From: Gammaproteobacteria bacterium
GTDB taxonomy: Bacteria > Pseudomonadota > Gammaproteobacteria > Immundisolibacterales > Immundisolibacteraceae
Direction of reading: 5' to 3'
Assembly: GCA_003645395.1 (NCBI GenBank)
Contig: QNFC01000069.1
Location: 1 to 7,852 of the forward strand
Length of the DNA: 7,852 bases
The translations under genes were made by a program, and so were the position numbers. This document shows positions 1-5,155 of this stretch, piece by piece. Each line of letters begins with the position of its first letter. The first letter of the stretch is position 1. The notes below the pieces were generated by a model that was not told where the DNA came from, did not search any database, and saw nothing but the letters and a program-made list of their open reading frames with translations.

Positions 1-141
1 AAATTCGATGGTGATGGTCGGACCTTCCGTCATATACGAATGAACGACGATTGACACGCCAGCTACCAGCGCCACCAGTGGAATTATCCAGATTGCATTA
101 AATTTTCTACCACTGCTTATCGAGGGTTGCATTTCACTCAT
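1..141 (-). CDS. pqiB: PqiB-type MCE protein, N-terminus only (runs off the window)
   Basis: The first 47 codons of a gene that continues beyond base 1. They encode a short polar N-terminus, one membrane-spanning segment (about residues 16-34, containing WIIPLVALVAG), then SYMTEGPTITIEF. This is the usual opening of PqiB/YebT(LetB)-type proteins: an inner-membrane anchor leading into periplasmic MCE domains that form a tube for lipid or hydrophobic-molecule transport between membranes. The ATG at 141 overlaps the end of the upstream PqiA-type gene by 8 bases (ATGAGTGA), and AGGAA lies about 8 bases before it, so translation is probably coupled. A second in-frame ATG at 132 is possible but less well placed. 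Position directly behind two PqiA-type genes supports the call. The number of MCE domains, which separates PqiB (three) from LetB (seven), lies outside the window, so the symbol is provisional. Confidence 0.85.
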   Translation of the reverse strand, partial: MSEMQPSISSGRKFNAIWIIPLVALVAGVSIVVHSYMTEGPTITIEF

Positions 142-754
142 TATTATCTTCCTGTTGGTCCCACATCAGTCTGGGATCAAAACTCTCCGCAGCCAGTATC
201 GACGCGATCACAACCCCTGCAAAGGCAACCGTCGCGGTGCCCGGCCGAATCACCAGTAAATTATTCAAATTAACTAAAGCCACCAATATTGCCACCACAA
301 ACACGTCGATCATCGACCACTTGCCAATAAATTCGGTAATTCGATAAAACACCGTGCGCTGACGCGCTGTCTCCGGTGGCCCATGGCGTACGCTCCAGCA
401 GAGGTAATACATCATGGCCAGCTTACTCACCGGAATCATTACACTGGCGAAAAAAATCACCGCAGCAATCGGCATGGAACCCATATCGATCAACAGGACG
501 ACACCACCGATAATCGTACTTTCGGTCGGCTGACCCAGCTGATCAGTAATCATAATCGGTAACAAATTGGCAGGTATGTACAAAATCGAGGCTGTCACCA
601 AAAACGCAAGGGTTCGCTCGAGACTATTAGACTTACGTAGGTGAATCGCGCTCCCACAGCGCGGACAAACATGAACGTCAACGCTAACCAGTTTGAGACA
701 AAGATGGCAGGAGGCGAGGCCCTGGGAAGCAGCAGTTTTCGGTTTATCGCTCAT
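134..754 (-). CDS. pqiA: PqiA-domain inner-membrane protein (second, C-terminal-half equivalent)
   Basis: A 206-residue PqiA/LetA-type membrane protein. It has a cytoplasmic zinc ribbon with CxxC pairs at residues 16-19 and 30-33 (CHLC and CPRC), then about four hydrophobic segments (roughly 47-67, 95-118, 146-165 and 172-190). The PqiA signatures PANLLPIM (about 61-68) and GKWSMIDVFVV (about 144-154) are present. In E. coli, PqiA and LetA (YebS) are single chains of about 420 residues with two such units; here each unit is its own gene. PqiA/LetA proteins work in the inner membrane with the MCE protein encoded next to them, here the gene starting at 141, and are thought to feed or receive lipids. 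The ATG overlaps the preceding stop codon as ATGA (751-754), so the two halves are probably made in step. Whether the complex belongs to the Pqi or Let branch cannot be settled here. Confidence 0.92.
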   Translation of the reverse strand: MSDKPKTAASQGLASCHLCLKLVSVDVHVCPRCGSAIHLRKSNSLERTLAFLVTASILYIPANLLPIMITDQLGQPTESTIIGGVVLLIDMGSMPIAAVIFFASVMIPVSKLAMMYYLCWSVRHGPPETARQRTVFYRITEFIGKWSMIDVFVVAILVALVNLNNLLVIRPGTATVAFAGVVIASILAAESFDPRLMWDQQEDNNE

Positions 755-1392
755 GGTCGACTTAATACCTCAATGCGATGCCAGCACTGAACACGATCAA
801 GTACCGAGATTGCTAAAACGAACAACAGGCTAAACACCGCGTAGGCCCAGAAAGAGAGCCCCATTATCACCGTTGCCATGTGGCCGATTTTCACCAGGCT
901 CACCAGAACGCCGACAAAATAAACATCAACCATACACCAGCTTTGCAGGGTAAAGAGCAGCCTGCCTACCGGACGTAGCCAGCGGTAATGTTTCTCCAAC
1001 ACCAGCGCTATCGCCAGCATTAACATTAAAAGCATCACCAGCCCGGGAATAAGAACAATAAACGCCCCTACCAGAAGCGCCTCCCCGGGCAGACCGTAGT
1101 GCCAGAGATTCAGCGCAGTCTGGGGCAGGGTCATGGTGCTTTCCAGCCCGCTCGACTTGAAGGACATAAACGGATAACTACAGGCCAGCCCAAGCAGAAT
1201 AAGCGCCGCTGAGCTATAGGCTATTACCCGCTCGAGCTCATCGGCACGATACCTGGTTAAAAATTCACCGCAGCGCGTACAGCTCGCGGATTCACCATCA
1301 TCAAGCACTGAAATATCGAACACCAGGTCACAGGAGTGGCAGGCCAGACGTTCTGCTAATCGAGAAACTTTTCCGACGTCTGTCTGATCCAT
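751..1392 (-). CDS. pqiA: PqiA-domain inner-membrane protein (first, N-terminal-half equivalent)
   Basis: A 213-residue protein, the first gene of the minus-strand operon. Its zinc ribbon has CxxC pairs at residues 18-21 (CHSC) and 38-41 (CTRC). About four membrane segments follow (near 57-78, 104-132, 150-168 and 176-200), with a proline-bearing SYPFMSF after the first and the family motif SWCMVDVYFVGVLVSLVK near 151-168. It corresponds to the N-terminal half of the fused PqiA/LetA of enterobacteria and should pair with the product of the next gene (4-base overlap) and the MCE protein beyond. I chose the ATG at 1392 because GAG lies 5 bases upstream (AAAGAGTGATTATG). A GTG at 1398 in the same frame would add two residues but has no ribosome-binding sequence at usable distance. 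A TAAAAT at 1436-1441 (minus strand) could be a -10 element, but no convincing -35 goes with it. Confidence 0.9.
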   Translation of the reverse strand: MDQTDVGKVSRLAERLACHSCDLVFDISVLDDGESASCTRCGEFLTRYRADELERVIAYSSAALILLGLACSYPFMSFKSSGLESTMTLPQTALNLWHYGLPGEALLVGAFIVLIPGLVMLLMLMLAIALVLEKHYRWLRPVGRLLFTLQSWCMVDVYFVGVLVSLVKIGHMATVIMGLSFWAYAVFSLLFVLAISVLDRVQCWHRIEVLSRP

Positions 1393-1492
1393 AATCACTC
1401 TTTAGTTCACCCTCACTGGATTGGGTAGTTTACAGATTTTACGGCCTGCCCCACCTTAAAGCGGATAAGAAAACCTAAGACCATTTTTACCC

Positions 1493-1645
1493 ATGAACCC
1501 ATTCTTAATCCGATTATTGAATAAATTCCTGCTGAATAATTTGTCGCGGTTTAAGGCCGCTGGGTTACCCGTTGACGATAGAGGCACAGAAAAACGCTTG
1601 CTTAAAAGGGGATCAACGCAATGTTTGGGCTGGTTGAATATTTAA
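1493..1645 (+). CDS. Possible 50-residue small protein (marginal)
   Basis: An open frame from ATG at 1493 to TAA at 1643-1645. The predicted product begins MNPFLIRLLNKFLL, a short amphipathic or hydrophobic stretch, and continues with a basic section containing EKRLLKRG near residues 33-40. It has no recognisable domain. Against it: no Shine-Dalgarno sequence precedes the ATG, and its 3' end runs through the inverted repeat at 1601-1665. For it: ordinary codons and an otherwise unexplained 400-base gap. It may well be a chance frame. Confidence 0.15.
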   Translation: MNPFLIRLLNKFLLNNLSRFKAAGLPVDDRGTEKRLLKRGSTQCLGWLNI

Positions 1646-1665
1646 CCTGGTCGCCCCCTTTTAAG
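1601..1665. repeat. Nested inverted repeat upstream of aqpZ
   Basis: The arms CTTAAAAGGGG (1601-1611) and CCCCTTTTAAG (1655-1665) are perfect 11-bp inverted copies separated by 43 bases. Inside the spacer sits a near-perfect palindrome, GGTTGAATATTTAACC (1632-1647), with one mismatched pair that would be G-T in RNA. As RNA this would form a long outer stem with an internal hairpin; as DNA the inner palindrome resembles a dimeric-regulator operator. No run of T follows on either strand, so it is not a classical terminator. Possible explanations are an operator with looping sites, a small structured RNA, or a miniature repeat element. The sequence does not decide between them. Confidence 0.6.
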
Positions 1666-1728
1666 TTCAGTTGGTTTTCATCCTGGCCAGCAGTAATCCT
1701 CTAGCCCTTGCCGGAATGGAGCAATTAA

Positions 1729-1756
1729 TTGAATATATCAAGGCGCGATATAGTAT
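1729..1756 (+). promoter_or_regulatory. Possible sigma-70 promoter for aqpZ
   Basis: TTGAAT (1729-1734) and TAGTAT (1751-1756) are separated by 16 bases, each matching its consensus hexamer at four of six positions. They lie in an AT-rich stretch ending 36 bases before the aqpZ ATG. An overlapping TATAGT (1749-1754) is a better -10 but leaves only 14 bases of spacing. This is a plausible but weak prediction. Confidence 0.25.
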
Positions 1757-1792
1757 TTCATTGAGCAGTCAACATTAACGAAGGGGTCGACG

Positions 1793-2485
1793 ATGACATT
1801 ATCAAAAAAGTTAGCTGCAGAATTTATTGGTACATTCTGGCTTGTGCTTGGAGGTTGTGGTGCCGCCGTGCTTGCCGCTGCATTTCCCGATGTCGGCATT
1901 GGCCTGTTAGGCGTTGCTTTTGCCTTTGGCCTGACCGTATTAACCATGGCATTTGCTATTGGTCATATCTCTGGCTGCCACCTGAACCCCGCAGTATCAC
2001 TGGGTCTGTGGTCAGGAGGGAGGTTCCCAGTTAAAGAACTGGTCCCTTATATTGCTGCACAGGTGGCGGGCGGTATCGCCGGGGCGGCGGTGTTGTATGT
2101 TATCGCTTCCGGGCAAGCAGGCTTTGACGTTACCGCAGGGTTTGCATCGAACGGATATGGCGAACATTCGCCCGGTGGTTACAGCCTGACTTCGGCATTA
2201 ACAACTGAAATAGTGATGACTTTCATGTTTTTAGTCATTATTTTGGGAGCTACTGATAAACGCGCACCGCAGGGCTTTGCCCCTATTGCTATCGGCCTTG
2301 GCCTGACGCTCATCCACCTGATCAGTATCCCGGTTACTAATACCTCTGTTAACCCGGCAAGAAGTACCGGTGTTGCGATTTTTCAGGGCAGCTGGGCGGT
2401 GTCAGAATTATGGCTTTTCTGGTTCGCACCCATTGTTGGCGCCATTTTGGCTGGCATGCTGTATCGATGGTTTGAAAAAGAATAA
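1793..2485 (+). CDS. aqpZ: Aquaporin Z, water channel
   Basis: A 230-residue inner-membrane water channel of the MIP family, collinear with E. coli AqpZ (231 residues). Both pore-lining NPA boxes are present: HLNPAVS (NPA at 65-67) and SVNPARS (NPA at 187-189). The water-selective ar/R filter residues correspond to F45, H175, T184 and R190, matching E. coli F43/H174/T183/R189 and excluding the wider glycerol-facilitator pore. Other AqpZ hallmarks are the N-terminal GTFWLVLGGCG, the NGYGEHSPGGYS loop (about 120-131) and LIHLISIPVTNTS before the second NPA. One small difference is HISGCHLNPA where E. coli has HISGGHFNPA, which adds a cysteine at position 62 beside the first NPA. AAGGGG lies 6 bases before the ATG. 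The gene stands divergent from the pqiA operon; the small gene 69 bases downstream may share its transcript, since no terminator is visible between them. Confidence 0.97.
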   Translation: MTLSKKLAAEFIGTFWLVLGGCGAAVLAAAFPDVGIGLLGVAFAFGLTVLTMAFAIGHISGCHLNPAVSLGLWSGGRFPVKELVPYIAAQVAGGIAGAAVLYVIASGQAGFDVTAGFASNGYGEHSPGGYSLTSALTTEIVMTFMFLVIILGATDKRAPQGFAPIAIGLGLTLIHLISIPVTNTSVNPARSTGVAIFQGSWAVSELWLFWFAPIVGAILAGMLYRWFEKE

Positions 2486-2554
2486 ACGTCAGCATTCCCC
2501 TAACAGCCCTAACGTAAACTAACTTTCAATGTAAAAAATTATGGAGAATCGAAA

Positions 2555-2803
2555 ATGAAGTCCCTTCCGTTACTGGTCGCCCTATTGTCAGCCCTGCCAA
2601 CCCTCGCAGTTGCTGCGGATTACGGCAAGTTATATGACTCTGTTGATAAACAGAAAGCGGGTGATTCCGTGGATGTTGATAAGTTGAAAGGTTCTGTTGA
2701 TGGCACCACCGTAGATTATGGCAAAGCCATTGACTCGGTTGACAAACAAAAGGCAGTCGAATCTGTCGATGTCGATCAGGCGAGAGAAGCACTGGCCAAC
2801 TGA
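2555..2803 (+). CDS. Small exported acidic repeat protein of unknown function
   Basis: An 82-residue protein that I do not recognise. Residues 1-20 or 21 form a clear Sec signal peptide (one Lys, a leucine/alanine core, AVA or VAA before the cut), leaving a mature chain of about 61 residues for the periplasm or outside. The mature part is a tandem duplication: residues 22-53 and 54-82 both begin DYGK and share DSVDKQKA and SVDVD. Within them Ser-Val-Asp recurs at residues 29, 38, 47, 61 and 70, giving a 9-residue rhythm with one 14-residue step. The mature chain is acidic (14 Asp/Glu against 9 Lys/Arg) and has no cysteine. GGAG stands 8 bases before the ATG. The signal peptide, ribosome-binding site and synonymous differences between the two repeats argue that it is a real gene. 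A structural, metal-binding or stress-related periplasmic role is possible, but nothing proves one. Confidence 0.8.
   Translation: MKSLPLLVALLSALPTLAVAADYGKLYDSVDKQKAGDSVDVDKLKGSVDGTTVDYGKAIDSVDKQKAVESVDVDQAREALAN
2618..2800 (+). repeat. Two-copy tandem repeat inside the small exported protein gene
   Basis: Codons 22-53 (2618-2713) and 54-82 (2714-2800) are diverged copies of a 96-base unit. Both start GATTA-GGCAA and encode DYGK..DSVDKQKA..SVDVD. Many differences fall at third codon positions (for example GATAAACAGAAAGCG against GACAAACAAAAGGCA), as expected of an old duplication kept under protein-level selection. The second copy lacks the last three residues of the first and ends in EALAN. 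Confidence 0.85.
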
Positions 2804-2815
2804 TCTGGAAGAAAA

Positions 2816-2872
2816 GCCGACGGATTTGCAATCGGCACGTTGGTCGAGGGGGAAACCCGACTGACCGTGCCG
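2816..2872 (+). other. Pair of mutually exclusive hairpins downstream of the small repeat gene
   Basis: Stem A pairs GCCGA (2816-2820) with TCGGC (2832-2836) across an 11-base loop. Stem B pairs CGGCACG (2833-2839) with CGTGCCG (2866-2872), seven perfect pairs. It encloses a second hairpin, GTCG(A)GG with CCCGAC (2843-2849 and 2856-2861), around the loop GGGAAA. Both stems need CGGC at 2833-2836, so only one can form at a time. No T run follows, so an intrinsic terminator is not supported. A transcript-end stabiliser, a small RNA or an RNA switch are options. The rest of the 273-base gap (2804-3076) shows no convincing gene. Confidence 0.4.
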
Positions 2873-3010
2873 GGAAGGATGCCAGCATTGATACCGTGCG
2901 CCGATATTAATGTTGGCTCGCTTACACCTTCATTATTCATACTATTTCTAGCACGATATGCATGTCGTTCGCGCATGAGTGAGGGCGCCTTCTTGCTTTG
3001 CCGAGCCGCC

Positions 3011-3040
3011 TTATTAAGAGCCAGGATCATGGGTTAAAAT
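3011..3040 (+). promoter_or_regulatory. Possible promoter for the 3077 lipoprotein gene
   Basis: TAAAAT at 3035-3040 matches the sigma-70 -10 hexamer at five of six positions and ends 36 bases before the ATG at 3077. The only -35 candidate, TTATTA at 3011-3016 (18-base spacing), is poor. The location suits a promoter for the lipoprotein gene, but the prediction is weak. Confidence 0.25.
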
Positions 3041-3076
3041 CACCTACCGCCGGCCAATCAACACACCAATGCAGGA

Positions 3077-4171
3077 ATGATGACACAGACTGTTAAGAGA
3101 ATAGATCCCGCCGCGAGAATCGCTGTACTCATTCTGGCGTTGCTCATCGCTGGCTGCAATAGCATCGGACCCGTGTCAGTTACCCGCGACCGCTTTGACT
3201 ACAACACGGCTATTTCACGTTCCTGGAAAGAGCAGACACTTCTTAATATCGTCAAGTTGCGCTACGCCGACATGCCGCTGTTTGTTGAGGTGGCGTCTAT
3301 AGTCAGTGGTTATACGCTTGAAAGCACACTCAGCCTAAGCGGTACCAAATCTAACTCAATACTGGATAATTCCCTGACACTCGGCGGTAGCGGCAAATTT
3401 GTCGACCGGCCAACGATCACTTATGTGCCCATCACCGGAGCAAAATTTAACAAAAGCGTGATGACCCCCATACCGCCTGGCGCAATTTTGTTCCTCATGC
3501 AATCAGGATGGCCGGCAGATATGATTCTGCCCCTCACGGTTGATTCGGCAAACGGACTCCGCAGTCAGGCAATGTCTGGCGTCAATCAGCGGGCTGGTGA
3601 CGCCGATTACTACAGAGTTATCGAGTTGATTCGGCAGATTCAACTCGCGGGTGGTATTGGTATGCGTATCAAGAAGGCCGACCAATTAGAAGGCACCACA
3701 ATTATGTTTTTCCAGCGGGAAAGCCTGAGCCCAGAAACTCAGGAGGCAAGACAGGAGTTATTTGAACTACTTGGGCTGCAACCGGAGCTACGAGAGGTGC
3801 CTGTCAATTATGGCCTGATTGCCGAGGGAGATAATGAAATTGTGTTCCTCACCCGATCAATGCTGGGGATAATGTCAAAACTGGCAATTGGTATTGATGT
3901 TCCGGCTCAGGACATCGCTGACGGCCGTACCATACCTACCCTGGAGTCAACCGGGTCGAAAATAGCAGTTAAGAAGCTTATGAATATTGAACACAGTGTA
4001 GAGAAACCCGACAATGCATTTGTTGCGGCGAAATACCGGGATCACTGGTTCTGGGTGGACGACCGTGACTTCGACTCTAAACGAGCCTTTACTTTCCTGA
4101 TGATTTTGTTTTCATTAACCGAAACCGGCGGCAGGGAAGGCCTTCCGCTAGTAACCATTCCGGCCAGCTAG
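3077..4171 (+). CDS. Conserved outer-membrane lipoprotein of unknown function
   Basis: A 364-residue protein with a type II signal peptide: basic residues at 7-14, a hydrophobic core, and the lipobox LIAGC with the lipidated Cys at 27. Asn at 28 (not Asp) predicts sorting to the outer membrane, facing the periplasm. The mature chain has no further membrane span. Two stretches look family-conserved: YNTAISRSWKEQTLLNIVKL (42-61, followed by RYADMP) and YRDHWFWVDDRDF (320-332, followed by SKRAFTFLM). I have an impression of similar lipoproteins in other proteobacteria but can assign no function or named family. The middle (about 174-240) is charged and probably helical. Two consecutive ATGs (3077 and 3080) lie directly behind AGGA (3073-3076); the spacing is short for both, slightly better for the second. 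The gene stands alone on its strand and converges with the DsbA-like gene. Confidence 0.85.
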   Translation: MMTQTVKRIDPAARIAVLILALLIAGCNSIGPVSVTRDRFDYNTAISRSWKEQTLLNIVKLRYADMPLFVEVASIVSGYTLESTLSLSGTKSNSILDNSLTLGGSGKFVDRPTITYVPITGAKFNKSVMTPIPPGAILFLMQSGWPADMILPLTVDSANGLRSQAMSGVNQRAGDADYYRVIELIRQIQLAGGIGMRIKKADQLEGTTIMFFQRESLSPETQEARQELFELLGLQPELREVPVNYGLIAEGDNEIVFLTRSMLGIMSKLAIGIDVPAQDIADGRTIPTLESTGSKIAVKKLMNIEHSVEKPDNAFVAAKYRDHWFWVDDRDFDSKRAFTFLMILFSLTETGGREGLPLVTIPAS

Positions 4172-4277
4172 AAGCGCCAATTATTTCTGTCGACTCAGAA
4201 AATACTGGTGTAACGCGACATATCTCCTAATTTCTGCTGGCAATTTATAGCGTGGCCCCCGTGAGTTCCGTTCTAAA

Positions 4278-4937
4278 TCAACACCAGCTCGCCGCACCGG
4301 CCGCCGGCGAACGCAGTAATTCCTTTATGTTTGCTTCGATGACGCCATAGCCCACGTTTCCATATAGCTTTTGGCGGCCTTCGTTGAGAATGAGCGTGGG
4401 GCTACCCTGAACCATGAGTATCTGCTGGTCGCGGTGGTCTGCCTCCAGGTCGGCATGGGCCACACCGCTATCGATCACTTCCTGAACGTCACTGACCGAT
4501 ACACCGACAACTTCCAGGGTTGCCTCCAGAACAGCCCACCTGCTGATATCCAGGCACCGCTCGAAGAAGGCCAACCGAAGCCCATTGAGCACCGCTTTAC
4601 ATTGGTACTTATCCACCCGTTGCACAGCCTTTAGCAATATATGAGCCGGCGTGGATGATGTGGGCCGATTACATTGCCAGAGCTCGGGGTGAAGTTTGAT
4701 AAAGCTAAACTCCGAGACCACCTCGCGGAGGTGGTTGCCGAAGCCTGCGTAACCGCCACGCTCGGCCCAACCGATTCCAATTTTATGCGTGGTATCACCA
4801 AACACCGAACAAAATCGGTAGTCGACGGAAACTTCATCGGCGAATCTATCTACCACTTCGTCGATGCGCGCTTGTGATATGTACGCCCACACGCATAGAA
4901 CGTCGGAGTAATTGGTTAGTGCAATTTTTTTAGCCAT
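4278..4937 (-). CDS. DsbA-family thioredoxin-fold protein (FrnE-like) with CxxA active site
   Basis: A 219-residue protein without a signal peptide, so probably cytoplasmic. It starts with a beta strand and the redox-site region SDVLCVWAYISQARIDE; the DsbA/FrnE CxxC is here C15-V-W-A18, keeping only the nucleophilic cysteine. An alpha-helical insertion follows (roughly 60-170), then the family's cis-proline loop VQGSPTLILN (P180) and YGNVGYGVIEANIKELL, a typical DsbA-fold ending. Loss of the resolving cysteine suggests a glutathione-dependent reductase, isomerase or S-transferase-like activity (compare the kappa GST/HCCA-isomerase branch of the fold) rather than disulfide formation, but this is inference. 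C43, C89, C113, C128 and the C-terminal C219 might substitute. The ATG at 4937 follows AAGGG with only two bases between, an unusually tight spacing. No other in-frame start is near. It converges with the lipoprotein gene and is separated by 218 bases from the PLD gene end. Confidence 0.9.
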   Translation of the reverse strand: MAKKIALTNYSDVLCVWAYISQARIDEVVDRFADEVSVDYRFCSVFGDTTHKIGIGWAERGGYAGFGNHLREVVSEFSFIKLHPELWQCNRPTSSTPAHILLKAVQRVDKYQCKAVLNGLRLAFFERCLDISRWAVLEATLEVVGVSVSDVQEVIDSGVAHADLEADHRDQQILMVQGSPTLILNEGRQKLYGNVGYGVIEANIKELLRSPAAGAASWC

Positions 4938-5155
4938 TACCCTTGCCCAAATGAAAGCAAAATCCTGCTTCTATCTCAGAGCAGTCGGCTGGTTACATCA
5001 ATGATCCTACGGTAAGTACTGCCAACTCTTACGATCTGCCCCACCGAAGGAGGGATTGCCTTAGCGCAGGAAATTGAACGTAGTAGCAAAAGGCTGGATC
5101 AGACAGAAACTAACCCGGCCGCAATCCCATGACCTCATGAAATGTCTGCAAAGCT

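Larger units (their letters stand above)
1393..1792. other. Divergent intergenic region between the pqiA operon and aqpZ
   Basis: About 400 bases without a well-supported gene. It must carry the outward promoters for the pqiA operon (minus) and aqpZ (plus). It holds a nested inverted repeat (1601-1665), a marginal 50-codon open frame (1493-1645) and a possible aqpZ promoter just before the gene, each listed separately. No tRNA, insertion-sequence end or T-tailed terminator hairpin is visible. The length is generous for two simple promoters, so a regulator site or small RNA could be present. Confidence 0.6.

Noticed and set aside
1396..1398. GTG as the start of the first PqiA-type gene
   Set aside because: It adds two residues and has no Shine-Dalgarno sequence at a usable distance, while the ATG at 1392 has GAG 5 bases upstream.
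2776..3030. Minus-strand 84-codon frame overlapping the end of the small repeat gene
   Set aside because: It has no ribosome-binding site, overlaps a better supported gene on the other strand, and its protein is of low plausibility with no domain.
2840..3037. Plus-strand 65-codon frame starting at TTG
   Set aside because: It starts at a TTG inside the strong hairpin, has no properly spaced ribosome-binding site and no recognisable protein features; kept only as part of a low-interest finding.
4184..4201. TTTCTG/CAGAAA hairpin in the convergent gap after the lipoprotein gene
   Set aside because: Six AT-rich pairs with no T run on either strand; too weak to call a terminator, although its place between convergent genes is suggestive.
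5101..5146. CATGA/TCATG and AGACA/TGTCT inverted repeats just downstream of the PLD gene
   Set aside because: Stems are only five pairs and no T run follows; compatible with chance.
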